From positions 3,844,001 through 3,908,000 of the forward strand of contig JAUCEF010000005.1 in the NCBI GenBank assembly GCA_033558025.1: a stretch of 64,000 nucleotides of DNA, given 5' to 3'. The notes beneath the pieces were generated by a model that saw only the letters and a program-made list of their open reading frames with translations, was not told where the DNA came from and searched no databases. The stretch comes from Phytophthora sp. 'mugwort' (lineage: Eukaryota; Oomycota; Peronosporomycetes; Peronosporales; Peronosporaceae). Both the position numbers and the translations under genes were made by a program. This document shows, piece by piece, positions 15,001 through 26,378 of the stretch; within the stretch, counting starts at the first letter, position 1; the number at the start of each line of letters is the position of its first letter.

Positions 15001-18000
15001 ACGTTCTCATAATATCATTATCACAAGTATTATCGCATACTCTAGTATCGAGAGCTTCGCCAGTGATGAATGCGGACAGAGTGTAGTAGCAGTTCCCATC
15101 TCGAGTAATCCCAAAGTTCCGGATTGGCCGCGTGGTCGTGGCATTCACATGTTGCACGATAAAGTCGACACTATTAACACTCGTATCTGTTTCAAACGAG
15201 TACCAATTTGTCTTTTCGGCCGAATTGAAAAGTAGAACGAGAATTAAATCAGGGTGGACAACATTCTTCTGGTAGGAAGTGTACACATCTTCTTGGGTCC
15301 GCGCTACTTTCCAGATGCGAACCTGTATAGTTAGCAAGAACCGATACGTTAGTCTACTGTAATTCTGGATCGTAGGATAATTCATGACTTGAAATACCTC
15401 ATCCAATGCACCTTGTAATACACTAGTCTCGGGTCGAATATCCATGATATCTGAACATAACACAGTTAATCAGTAAGCACAATGTTTAAACTTATAAACT
15501 CCTACACTCGTACCTCGCCCGAGTTGAAGATAGGCATATGCTGGAACATTGCAGTTTTCCTTGCTAAGTCGACCCCCAGCCGTCATGACTCCGTTCATGA
15601 ACACTGTCACCTCGTTGGTTATACTAAATACAACTGCTACATGGGTCCACCTTTGCAGAGGAAGTCCTTGGGGAACACGAAGTTGATTCTGACAGCGAGA
15701 TACCAGCAAATGGCTGTTCAGAGCAATGCTAAGACTTCCGTCTTGAGTACCATAAAGCAGCAAAAGCTGTTGAGCACTGGTACTGGAACTTAAACTTTCC
15801 AAATAAACCCACAATTCCACCGTGAACGCATCGTTGACGGGGATAGAAATCACTTGGGCACTTCGCACAATTGACTCAGGAGTGAAACGAAGTTGCGTTT
15901 CAACAGCAGTGCACAAACTCCTGCACTGACTAGGGCTCGGGAATGATAGTCCTGAGCTGTCTGTACATGGATACAGCGATGTTGTTGCCTCACAACCAAG
16001 ATACTGCAGACCAGCATCTGTTATTTCGGTTAGAAGATGATACATTTCACGAATATTAAAATCAAGAAGGCACCTGAATAACGGAGAGCTGGTAAGACGT
16101 TGCTGTCTGATTCCTTCACATAAGCGCGAAGGCGAACGGGATCTGGAATCCAGTTAGCTGTGTGGACATCGATGTAGATCATGCCGCCTGTCGCACGAAC
16201 AAACTTGATCTCTCCGACTATACTTTCCTGAATATAGTCTCGGATCGAGATTGATTTTAGGTAAACTGCGTCTTCCACTGAAACCACCCCATGAAAAACA
16301 ATTTCTGCAGTCGAAGCGTACGAGAGATCGATCACAGCCTCGACATAGTTCCACTCGCTCTGAAAAGCTGCGTTGAAATCACTGGACCACAGCTGTCGGA
16401 TCTCGGTTGAATTCAACACGACGTCTGTGCTGATACTCGAGAAATCTGATGAAAAAAAAAACTAATTAGCGGTTTGCTTTAGACAACATCAAGGAATAAA
16501 ACAGTTAGTAAAATTGTATCCATACCTGACGACAGTTGATAACCAAATGAGAGCGTCGAGGTGCCCTGCAGTTGTATCGACAAGCTTCGGTACACCGCGT
16601 CATTTGTCGTGACCGGCTTTTCCAGTGGATCAGCTATCGGAATCCATTCGACTTCGACGTCGTGAATTGTTGTTAATTCGACACCAAATTCTTCAAACGA
16701 CACTAAATTATCCACAAAGCCGATCAAAGCGACACCAACAGCGAAGCGCAGAGTTCCTGTAAAGTTCGTGTTTGGGGTGACAGAAATGATAATTCGTCTT
16801 GCGGCATCCACAGCCTCGTCATGTTGAACGAGGAAAAAGTATCGTGGGTCTTCTGCTGACGGATAACACTGAATACCATCACGTTTGATGACGAGATCTG
16901 CATCGGTTGTGTTTATTGCAATAGCGAAAGAAATGGATTCAATCTCAGGATTCATCGTTGTGGACATGGTCGGTATGGTGATTTGTGCTGTCAATCCTTG
17001 AAGAACTTTTCGGGTAAAACTGTACGGGGTACCAAACAGAGGCTGGGAAAAGGACGGCAACACCGACACCACAAAACCCTGCACAAAGAGGCATCCGGGA
17101 GCGGTATCCACACTGCCTTTCCACTCTACAATGACATCGACTAGAAAGGAGCCATATTGAGAAGGAGTAAAAGAATACACACTCCCGCTGTCAGCGTTGA
17201 AAGTAACAACTGAAGTTGTAGAATTGTAGACCTCGACCTGAGCACGTTCGTCGTCCACTACGAAATTACCCACGCTGGGTAACAGTGTTGTATCCAAAAC
17301 AAACGAGATACTTTTTAATAGCTGCGATCCAAGAAATTCCGCTCCGAGAATGATTTGAACGAGCGACAAAAGATTAAACTCAAATGTCTCCCCTTTACGT
17401 ACGACCAATGGCCCAGTTTTCGTTTCCGTTAATTCGCAAAAGTAGAGATCATACGTTACCAGGTCTGACGCGCTGACCGTCCACGTAGTACCGTCCACTC
17501 CTTGCACCAACCGAGATAGAGTCACTTCAACAGCGACGCCAGTAGCTTGATCGTGGCTCCCAGTGATTGTAATTCCACTAAAAGATTCGCTACTTCCTGT
17601 ATCTTTCAGAAGAAAAATACACTCGTTACTCGTCAAATTCGCAGAACCCACCGCGCGAATTTGTAACGAAGCACAATTCGCGACTAGAATTGTCACTCTC
17701 GCGTTGATCAGCACTTCCGAGTAGTTCAGTCTCAGCTCCAGCACATCACCGGCTAGTCTGCTGTGCGCTCCAAGAAGAATTAGATTTGGGACTATTCCAT
17801 GAGCACGAGGAACCACATTCCAACTGAGAGGAACGATGGCTGTTGCGAGTACCGTGTCCGTCTTCATCATCAACATGTTTATCTGGACCTGGACACTCTG
17901 AACATTGGGGAGCAATCTCGTCAGTAACGTCTCGTTGCAGAGATGCTGAAGAACGGGATCGTGAGTGTCAGAAACGTCATGAACGCCAACCGATGGCGCT

Positions 18001-19715
18001 TCCATTGTGGCAATGACGTTGACGAGCGCAAAGATCGTAAAGCTCGTCTCACAAAAAGCAGAGTTCATTTCTGGGAAAAGATCCGACGCCAAAAGACGAA
18101 ATGGCTCATCAGCGTGAAGATCAACAACTAAAGGCATCAACTCCACAACGGTAGCAGTTAACAGCTCCAAGCTCGCGAGCTGTCGAGCTGCTTGGGACTC
18201 CATAACGTTCTCGAATTCTAACGTTTGTAGCTGAGGATTCCTCTCCACAGTCACGAAAACCTTTTTGGAGTAGTGATTCAGTTTACCATCCGTGGCCTTG
18301 ACGGCGACAGTGATACGGAAGGCACAAAGCCCGATAAAGTCTGGCAGCATATAAACTTTCATCACCGCTTCACGACGACGCACTCTCCAGCGCGTCACGG
18401 TGTTCCCATCCACCACTTGTTGCCTGGATGATGCACCACCAATTCGTGCAGACCTTAAAGCGCTCGTGACGCTCCATCGTACATCGACCGACACTAGATC
18501 AAATGTTTCGCTTCCGTCTCGAGCTCGTTTGATATCCTCTAGCACATCTTCGAGTCGAACTTCTACCGGTTCGTTCATGAAAACAGTTAGCATGTCATTG
18601 TTCGGTAATCTAACATTTTGACGCTCTTCCGTTCTTTTAGTTCGTTCATAGCGTGGACGATCAGCCAAAATTATAGGAAACGAAGACAGAGAGCGCTGGA
18701 CGAATTGTGGAGAGCTTTCGGGCTCCGATAGACGTCGAAATGATGGCGTGGTAGCCCATTTTGCTGCCACAATTGGTTCATTTCCCTCCTCGGCTAGGAA
18801 AAGAAGGTCCGAGTTCAGTTCAAGGTCAGCGTAGTAGCCACATCGCCCCACCAAGTCAAACACACAGAGATTGGGAACAGCACCTAGAAAATGAGAATCG
18901 TCACCACGTTAGATATCTCAATTACACAGCTTAATGCACTCACTTACTGTTTAGAATCTCCGTCACAGGCACAAACCATAGCGACACGACGCCAGTGCTT
19001 ATTGTGTCTTCAGTGCCCAGGAATGTGATCGAACCAGGCGTGGGAGGTGTAAAAATCGTCGTAGGCAAGTCGTTTACCGTGGTCTGCACTTCGAAAATCC
19101 GAAGAGATATCTTCGTCCGCGCTTCAATCTGCTCGGAGGTGATAATATCTGTAAGCAACAAATATCCACCAGAAGATATTTCCAAAAACATTTTTTTACC
19201 TTGATTGACTTGACTACAGCGTGAGTCTCGAGTGTCAGTGTGATCTTTGCGATCTTCTTTAAGAGAATATCACTCGACAACTCGGCCGTCTTGAGCACGA
19301 CTTGGTTGTCACTATGCAAAGTTACATCAAGTGATCCTGTCGCTGAAGGGAACGACACTCGATCGGTAACGATAGCCACGTCGACAACTAATAATAATAA
19401 TAATAATAAATGCATGCAGAGGTTTTGTGTAAGCTTCTCAAGCGAAGACTTGGAGAAAACAGTGAACCTACCATTACACCGATCCCAAGTTCGGTCCGAG
19501 ACGCCATCCGCACAGAGGTCAGAGGGGTCTACCGCACACCCGAACGTGGCGTTCTTCAATGTGCAAGTAACAGACGTGTTGGTGTCTGGTAAAAGCGTGG
19601 GTTGGCACGTGCATCCTGACCGTGAAATGATTTGAGCCTTCGCGGACTGAGGAGCGATCCAGCACATCACCATGACATTCACGAGCACATGGTGGAGCAT
19701 TCTCCGCAGCAGCAT
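1..19715 (-). CDS. Giant FN3/Calx-beta/LamG secreted or surface protein (3' end beyond window)
   Basis: Multi-exon gene starting at the ATG at 19715, whose first residues form a signal peptide (MLLRRM, a hydrophobic run, then QSAKAQ). Main exon blocks lie at about 19715-19475, 19390-19205, 19150-18950, 18880-16526, 16446-16070, 16045-15515, 15450-14180, 14090-13350, 13290-12540, 12450-11440, 11365-9995, 9915-6575, 6505-3480 and several blocks from 3400 to 1, split by short introns. The N-terminal third has no obvious family. A LamG/concanavalin-like segment follows at 15900-15520, next to Cys-rich WSC-like pieces. The rest is FN3 repeats with the recurring pattern TGG..L.W..P.D.GG....Y, broken by three pairs of Calx-beta domains ending in DDGD or DQGD. 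More than 6,000 residues lie in the window and coding continues past position 1. An extracellular adhesive or structural role is inferred from the domains. A membrane anchor would be beyond the edge. Exon ends are approximate. Confidence 0.85.
3480..6491 (-). repeat. Supermodule: about 6 FN3, 2 Calx-beta, at least 2 FN3 in one exon
   Basis: A long open exon of about 1,000 codons. Six FN3 repeats run from about 6456 to 4650, a Calx-beta pair from about 4630 to 3930 (ends DDGDAG and DDGDRS), then FN3 repeats continue into the next exons. It has the same domain order and a similar length to the block at 6575-9875. Confidence 0.75.
6575..9875 (-). repeat. Supermodule: about 6 FN3, 2 Calx-beta, 3 FN3 in one exon
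   Basis: One long open exon of about 1,100 codons. Six FN3 repeats run from about 9840 to 8110, two Calx-beta domains from about 8105 to 7410, and three more FN3 repeats to 6580. FN3 starts are marked by [VAI]P(G/S).P and a TGG or SGG signature. The order matches the neighbouring exon at 3480-6491, which suggests duplication of a whole block rather than of single domains. Confidence 0.75.
10870..11640 (-). repeat. Calx-beta pair 1 of the giant protein
   Basis: Two consecutive Calx-beta domains split by an intron near 11366-11440. The first begins with GEIGFLDTIYRGAEGE and the second with AGTFSFANSHMNVLEN. Each ends in an acidic linker (EDNGDAG, SDQGDFS). FN3 repeats flank the pair on both sides. 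Calx-beta domains often bind calcium. Confidence 0.75.
19389..19410 (+). repeat. (TAA)n microsatellite in intron 1 of the giant gene
   Basis: About seven TAA units on the + strand. It sits immediately upstream (in gene sense) of the acceptor for exon 2, so length changes could affect splicing there. Confidence 0.85.
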
Positions 19716-21466
19716 CTTATGGTGCGTTGTCGTTCGTTCCCTAGGCGAGTCGTAAGGCGTCGGAACCGTATCAAACGTCGGGGGGATCTTTAGTCTCCAG
19801 TCACACACCGCAAATCAACAGACAGACGGAGCCCCCTACTCCCCGAAAGGATGGAAAGCGTCGTCTGTAGATTACCGGTAGGAGCTTATCAGCTTTACTA
19901 GCCGTCTACTAATCCAGAATATTAGAATATTGGTATTATTCGCACGATAGCGGGCTCAAATGAAAGGTAACTTTGTTCATGAATTCATCCCACGCTGCAC
20001 CCTCAAGGACGACACCCGCCTCCACTTCAAGATGTTGAGTGTGTGAAGCCCGAGCTGCGCTAGGACACTGTCTTGTTTCAGTATTGGATGGTCAAGCAGA
20101 ACTTGTTATTAGCGTTCGACAGACGTGTCCTCCCTCCCGCTCTCTCTCGCCGTGTGTCTATCTTAAACGAGGCTGCTGAACACGTTTGCAGGTCGCTGAA
20201 CTGATCGAAGAAACGTGTATAACGTCCTACAAGTAGGAGACTTTGTCGTAGGCTTGACTCGTTAGCGGTCGGTCCAAGCAACTTTTCTGGGTCTCGAGTA
20301 GAGACGTGTGTGCCTCGAAAAAGACGCCGGAGACGACGTCATCGTTGAAGCCACCTCCGGACGCCCAGCTGAACGTAAACGTGCCTGAAGTCGCGCAAAA
20401 ACCCCTAGTCAGGATGAAGCAGTGGCATCTTACTAGCTTACCGGGACTTCCAGCCATTAACGAAGACATTTTTTGCAGCCGAAGTTGGACACTAGTTCAC
20501 CCGTCGAGGGCTCGACCAGGGACACTGCAGTATCCTCATCCTCTTTGCAGTCTTGAAGTGCTGGGCGAACAATGAAGGGTGGTAAACAGCTTCAACATAG
20601 CAGGACGAAACTACCCTAAGTTCGTATGCTCGTCATTACAGCGATCTCCACTGAAAATCGTCGCCGCCAAGTTGTCCGCTGGGCAGCGTACGATCTGGAA
20701 ATCTGATGTTCTGCTTTCGTCAAAGCTGCTGACGTGTGGTGCAGCGCTCGACTACGACGCTGCATAGGCCCGCGCTCGTCGTCTCATGGGCTCTGTGACT
20801 TGCAGCTAATATCCTCCGCGTTTCCTTACTCCTCGCCGTTTACTGGCGACTATTTTTCTATCCTTCCGGGTGTTCGGGTCGTTATCTTTTGATGCATGGG
20901 AGGCACTGACCAGCAGCGGCAGGTTGAAGTGTGCCGTCCAATCAGATGCGACGTCCGAACGTTGCGGTGCTGTAGGACTTCGTCGCAGCATCCGGAGCTC
21001 CGAGTTTGCGTTTGAGTTGACGAGCGTCCAGTGCCTTGCGGCGTTCGATATCAGCTTGGCTGGCCATCGTCGTCATGGGCTGTCGTCAGGTTCCAACGAG
21101 GACGAACTATTACACCGGCGGTGGATATCGGCGACACGGATACTCTCCGGTCCGGAACGGGCACGTCAGCGACAAAATAGAAGAGAATTTGTCCTGCCCA
21201 GTGCTCACTAGCCGTTTGCGCTAAATAGAGTTTGGAGCCCGCTGACTCGAGCGCACGTGCGTCTGACTGGTGGAGCTGTTACGTGCGACGAGAAACGCCG
21301 GCGCCCCTGCGGCGAAAATCGCTCAGTTTTGCATTTGAGCCTTGACGCGAACGTCGCCGACGACGAAAGAAAGACAGGCTCTTGCATGCACTGCGTCGCG
21401 TGCTTGACTACCCTCCTAGACGATTAAGCAGTGCTTGATCCAATAAAGAAAGACACGCACACGACT
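19716..21466. other. Divergent intergenic region, no supported gene
   Basis: This 1.75 kb gap separates the start of the giant minus-strand gene from the START-FYVE gene. Both strands carry only short ORFs (up to about 110 codons) with no recognisable domain. It presumably holds the two divergent promoters. An untranslated or very short gene cannot be excluded. Confidence 0.5.
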
Positions 21467-23455
21467 ATGACAGATTACAGCGTCTCAACCGGGTCGTCTC
21501 TAGCAGGGACTTCGCTGACCCCTCGATCGCTCTCTAGCTTCGGCTCCTCGATCGGATCGTACGGCACCGACGACAGCGACGCCGAACCGATCGAAGAGAC
21601 GGCGGAAATGTGCGTCAAGGAGCGCGAACGCTTCACGTCGGTGGCCAAGCGCATGGTCGAGAGTCTCCTGGAAGCCACCGATCTGCTCGGCGGAATTCCG
21701 TGGGCGCTGGTGCACGAGAAGCACGGCGTCTCGCTCTATCGTGCCGATGCCACCAACGCTGCTACGAACGTGCCCTGCAACGTCCACGCCGTGTGCAAGT
21801 TCGCTTGCGACATTGAAGATGTCGCGGCATCCCTCATCACGCCGACCACGGCGTCGTTCAAGCGGATGATGGCCATGCTGTCGTCGGATTTCCTGGACGG
21901 GGCAGTGGTGCAGAACATTGTGGAGCCCACACCCGCCAACCCGCACCGCTATGTCGCTCTTAAGTGGGCCGCCTTCAAGAGCTCGGGACCATTCGCAAAA
22001 GATCGCGACCTGCTTATGCTTGAGTACGTCGACATGATCGAGGACGCTCAAGGCCAAATGACCGCGTTTCGTATCATGGAATCAGTGGACACCCCCGCGG
22101 GGTTCCTTCAGTATGCGGAATCGCCCAAATACACACGCGACCTCGTGCCGCTCATGGGTTTCATGTATCACTCGACGAAGCGATCGGGCGAGTTGCGCAT
22201 GACGTACACGTGCAACTTCGATAAGAACGGCGATCTTCCAGCCTGGGTGGCCAACTCGGCTATTCAATCTCATGTCGAGAAATGCATCAATGGGATTCTC
22301 AAGTATACGGAGAACTTTCGTGTAGGCCGTGAGGAGATAGTGCTTCCTCAGCAAGTTGTCTCGATGAGCGAGCAGGATCACTGTCGGATCTGTTCGAAGA
22401 AGTTCTGTGTACGTCGCCGGCGCTACAACTGTCTCAAATGCGGCGAAGTGTGCTGCAGCTCGTGCAGTTCCGTGCGTAGCGCCCATGTGCCGGAGATCGG
22501 CGAGCGCCAGCTTCGTGTCTGCACAGCGTGCGTGATTGAAGCACGTCGCTCCTCTCGCAATACTGCGAGCGGCATGGAGCCACCAGTAACCCCGTCGTTC
22601 AGCTCTACAAGCACGAACCAGTTTTTCGCAGACTCGAGAGAGCCCGCGCCCGCTCTTAGTCGTGCCCAAAGCTTTTCAGTCGCTCGTGGAGAAACAAAGC
22701 AACAGGCCGCAAAACGTCGGTCCTACGACGATCTTCTCGATCCCGTACGCTCTCGACTCATCGAGTACAAGACGTTCTCGTCGGGTACTGAAGAGGGTCA
22801 CGGGACCAGCACCACGGGCTCATCTATCGGCGTGCCCAAAGCCAGCTTCCCAGGTCGTTCCTTCAGCGACGGCCTCGTCATGCGGAACAAGGCGCTCTTT
22901 ACCGCTAAGCGCCGTGGCAGCCCCGCAGACCTGGCCATCTCGATCGAGGCCTTCCGTCTGCATCAAATGCGCATGGGCAACGCTGAGCGACAGCCTGAGG
23001 ACGGCTCGGACGAAAACGACAATACTGACGACGAGTCCACGACGTCGTCCTCGTCCGCGTCGCCCACATTCTCGATGACGAGACCGTCTCCTGTTCACGA
23101 AAGCGCTGGTCGCTCGCGCGCCCGGGTCGCCTGCCAAAGTAACCAGGAGCCCGTGGTAGCTGACCATGGTGAAGAGAAGTTCGAGTTGCACGAGGCGATG
23201 GCCCGCGCCAAGAATATCATCGTCGCCGCCAACTATGCCAACAGCTTGGCGCAGCAAGCCCGAAAGCTCTCGCACTATCGTGTGGTGGCGCTGCAGCAGG
23301 AACACGAATTCATGGCGCCCATGCTTCGAAATGACAGCAAAACGAGCAGCAAAGACAATAACAACAACAATGGTCCAGTGGTGCGTCGACGCCGCCAGCG
23401 CCGTCACGGCAGCGACTTTGAAGCGGGCCCGGGCGCCGTGCTGTACTCCACCTAA
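21467..23455 (+). CDS. START-like/FYVE zinc-finger protein
   Basis: Single-exon gene encoding 662 residues. I chose the ATG at 21467 (MTDYSV) because the upstream in-frame extension has only a GTG. Residues of about 40-285 resemble the START-like lipid-binding domain that commonly precedes FYVE fingers in oomycete proteins. A FYVE finger follows at about 301-358, beginning CRICSKKF, with the basic patch RRRRYNCLKCG and eight zinc-ligand cysteines in CxxC pairs. FYVE domains bind PI3P on endosomes, so an endosomal lipid-sensing or transfer role is inferred. The C-terminal 300 residues are Ser-, Asp- and Glu-rich and low in complexity, with an Asn run and a basic RRRRQRR patch near the end. Oomycetes carry many genes of this class, so the exact orthologue cannot be named. 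Confidence 0.85.
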   Translation: MTDYSVSTGSSLAGTSLTPRSLSSFGSSIGSYGTDDSDAEPIEETAEMCVKERERFTSVAKRMVESLLEATDLLGGIPWALVHEKHGVSLYRADATNAATNVPCNVHAVCKFACDIEDVAASLITPTTASFKRMMAMLSSDFLDGAVVQNIVEPTPANPHRYVALKWAAFKSSGPFAKDRDLLMLEYVDMIEDAQGQMTAFRIMESVDTPAGFLQYAESPKYTRDLVPLMGFMYHSTKRSGELRMTYTCNFDKNGDLPAWVANSAIQSHVEKCINGILKYTENFRVGREEIVLPQQVVSMSEQDHCRICSKKFCVRRRRYNCLKCGEVCCSSCSSVRSAHVPEIGERQLRVCTACVIEARRSSRNTASGMEPPVTPSFSSTSTNQFFADSREPAPALSRAQSFSVARGETKQQAAKRRSYDDLLDPVRSRLIEYKTFSSGTEEGHGTSTTGSSIGVPKASFPGRSFSDGLVMRNKALFTAKRRGSPADLAISIEAFRLHQMRMGNAERQPEDGSDENDNTDDESTTSSSSASPTFSMTRPSPVHESAGRSRARVACQSNQEPVVADHGEEKFELHEAMARAKNIIVAANYANSLAQQARKLSHYRVVALQQEHEFMAPMLRNDSKTSSKDNNNNNGPVVRRRRQRRHGSDFEAGPGAVLYST

Positions 23456-24465
23456 GGCGCTGTCTACTCCAACCTGTTGGAAGAAATATGACGACGGCGT
23501 CGAGTATTAAGACGCACCAGCGGCCGACGGTGAACTATTATAGTTAGTGGTCAAGTAGTGTAGTAAAAGAATTATGCGGCCGCCACAAGTGCACATGTGA
23601 GTCAGTAGTATATGGACGAGAAGCATGCACATCGCGCGTGGGAGCACAGGAAACGTAGGCAGCCACCGCCAAAGTGAACTTGCATTATTAGTATATCGTA
23701 GTAAGCTTCAACATGGGAATTGAGCAGCTCTAAGTCGGTCCCTTGCGTTCCTCTCTCTCTTTCTCTCTCTCTACAAATCTCCTGCAGCCGCATCAAAGTG
23801 ACTTGAGCACGCTCTCCATGCGATTGAGCACTGCTTGAAACAATCTGTACAGTATGCACACTCAGGTCAACGTCGATGATGGCCGTGTCGATTGATGGTG
23901 ATCGAGGTGATTCACATCTTCAACCAGACTCTGCTTGGTGCAGCTGAAGCACTGCTGCAACACGATTTCAACACGGTTTATGTTCTAGTTCGCGGTGGGA
24001 TTTGCATCCGAGCTCGCGACGCTGTGACCAAGCAGCATTCCGACGACACGCGTGCACACCCACCACGCATCCAGCCCTATGCAGCAAGCACTTACCCAAA
24101 GTAGGAAGGAAGAAGTTGTGAGATCGGCAGGACTTCGGTCGCTCAGGAATGCTATCGGCGGAGGCAACATGCAAGATATTCATGCATCAAGACTGGCAAA
24201 TCTGGTCGCGTTGGGCGTTTACATATTCAGCCGGTATTAATGGGGGGTCGAAAAGCTTACGAGACTGTTCCTAGAGCTAAGCTTCGATGCCAGTCGGGTT
24301 CTACTGCACTGCAGAGCGCACTCGACGTCATGCTTGCAGCGAGCCGAAATAGAGAGGAAATACAGGGCGACGCAGCGCAGCTTCTACCGCTTGTCGAGGC
24401 GCTTTGTCCTGAAGAGGGGGTGGCACCCTCTCGCCGCTCTGTGCCCTCCTTGCTGTTCTCAGCGC
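23456..24465. other. Convergent intergenic region with a CT-rich microsatellite
   Basis: The region lies between the 3' ends of the START-FYVE gene and the PDH gene. It contains a CT-rich tract at about 23750-23773. Small ORFs here have no domain support. No gene is called. Confidence 0.5.
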
Positions 24466-25761
24466 TTACTGCTGGGGCTTGCCGTTGTACAAGCTCTTGG
24501 AATAGTCGGGAAAACGGATAAACGGAGGGTACACGTTGTTGCCCTTGCCGTCCGAATACACGCCCACAAAGGCCGAAGCCTCGTCGGGCTTGCCCGCGGC
24601 CTTGGCCTCCTTGGTGGCCTTAACGACCTCGGCGCGCACCTTCTTCTCCAGTTCTTTGATCTCGTCAGCGGTGGCGAACTCGGCCTCGATCATGCGCTTC
24701 TTCACCAGCTCAATGGGGTCGCGCGAGGCACGCATCTGCGAGATCTCGTCACGGTTACGGTACGTCACGCCGGGGTCAGACATGGAGTGGCCGTGGTAAC
24801 GGTACGTGTTCATCTCCACAAAGATCGGACCCTTGCCCTCACCGCACCACTGCTTCAGGAACTTGGTGCACTCGCGCACGGCAAGCACGTCGTTACCGTC
24901 GCACTTGATACCGGGAATCTTGTTACCCATGGTATAGTAGTCCGTGTTGTTGGAAGAACGTTGGGCAGACGTGCCCATGCCGTAGTGGTTGTTCTCAATG
25001 CAGAAGATGACGGGCAGCTTCCACAGAGCGGCCATGTTGGCGGCCTCGAATACCTGACCCTGGTTGGCGGCACCATCACCGAACATGGTAATAGCACAGG
25101 GCATGAGACCCTCACCGTTGTGGTTGTACTTGCTGGCAAAACCAAGACCCGTGCCCACGGGCACCTGGGCGCCGACGATACCCTGACCACCGTAAAAGTT
25201 GTTCTTCTTGTTGTAAAAGTGCATGGAGCCGCCCTTGCCACCGGTGGCGCCAGTCTTCATGCCAAACAGCTCAGAGAGGACGTCCTTTACCTCGGCACCA
25301 CGGGCGAGCATGATGCAATGGTTACGGTACGAAGTGATCCACGAGTCCGTGCGGTCGAGGGCGGCTTCCACGCCCGTGGCCACAGCCTCCTGGCCATCGT
25401 ACAGGTGGCAAAAGCCACGGATGGTGCGAGCCTTATACTCGTTGTCGTTGGTGATTTCCATGCGGCGCATCGTGTACATGAGCTTGTAGTAGCTCAGCAT
25501 CTCCTCGCGGTTGGTCACGGCGAACTCAGCCGGGCCCTCCTCGAGACCTGCAAGTTCACGAAACGACCATCACTCTGCGTTAGGATAAATATCGAAAATG
25601 AAAGGGAGATGCTTGGGAGGATCTGACGTACGGTGCAGCTCGAAAGGCGTAGAGAACTCAAACTTGGCCTCGCCCGAGGCGTTGGCGGCGGCACTGAAGG
25701 CGCGCGTGGCGGGTGCGGCATTGCGGGCGAGCGCGGCGGTGGAGCGACGGAGCATCATCAT
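24466..25761 (-). CDS. PDHA1: Pyruvate dehydrogenase E1 component subunit alpha, mitochondrial
   Basis: Two exons (25761-25632 and 25547-24466) joined across an 84 bp intron with a GTACGT donor give 403 residues. The N-terminus (MMMLRRSTAALARN...) is a basic, Ser/Ala-rich mitochondrial presequence. The body is a complete E1-alpha with the thiamine diphosphate/Mg motif GDGAANQG, the GGKGGSMH segment and the regulatory phosphorylation loop YRYHGHSMSDPG. With E1-beta it decarboxylates pyruvate and passes the acetyl group to the lipoyl-E2 subunit in the mitochondrial matrix. The first regulatory serine (YHGHS) is kept. The second regulatory position is threonine (GVTYR), where mammals have serine. 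Three ATGs in a row make the exact first codon uncertain by two residues. Confidence 0.96.
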
Positions 25762-26378
25762 CTCGACTAACGTTATGGGGTCGACGCTTTCCTTTCTGCT
25801 TGGAGGATTGAGGAGTGAGGAGTGTGCGTCCAAGCAGCGCCGCAAAACCGCGCAGAACCGAGAATTCGTTTAAGTGCGAATCCCCCTCTTTCTCGACCAA
25901 TGACGTCGCCGCATCAAATCATCCGGAACGTGCACAGTGTCCCAGTCAAGTAGGCACTATATCGAGATGATGGATGAAGCCTCCGCGTCGCGAGCTGCGG
26001 CATGCGCGGAGGCCGCCGGCGGCATTGGGGATTGAGAGAGGCATTTTTGGGGCGACTATTGGGATCAGAATACGCCGCTGAGTGTCGAGGTGACCCGCTG
26101 GCGATTGCGGTGCACTCGCCTGGTGTCGACGATCTGAGCTTTGCCAGTTTGCGGTGGCGATGGGAAGATCAGTTAGACTTGCTTTTTGTATTGCTATCCG
26201 CATAGACGCCACGACCGCACATGCTTTGCGGCGGTGCACTTGCTGTCCTCCAATTGGTTGAAAATTACATAGTTATCCATCATGCTTCTATCCAATCCGG
26301 TGCCTGTCAAGCTGAAAACGGGACATCCAATCTAGGACACCTCCTTGGCGCTAATTGCCCCCATAATAGTTCAAAGGA
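25762..26378. promoter_or_regulatory. Divergent promoter region of PDH E1-alpha and USP39
   Basis: A 617 bp head-to-head spacer with no supported ORF. It includes CCAAT-type sequences near 26251 and 26291 on the + strand. No clear initiator motif was seen, so start sites are not assigned. Confidence 0.4.

Noticed and set aside
20078..21211. Short frames in the gap before the START-FYVE gene
   Set aside because: None exceeds about 113 codons, none has a recognisable motif and splice joins gave no coherent product.
21500..23407. Several 185-195 codon minus-strand frames
   Set aside because: They are antisense to the START-FYVE gene and contain no motif; they are shadows of GC-rich third positions.
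24334..25626. 430-codon open frame on the + strand
   Set aside because: It lies antisense to the conserved PDH E1-alpha exon, reads as low-complexity His/Leu/Val text and has no domain. It is a codon-bias shadow.
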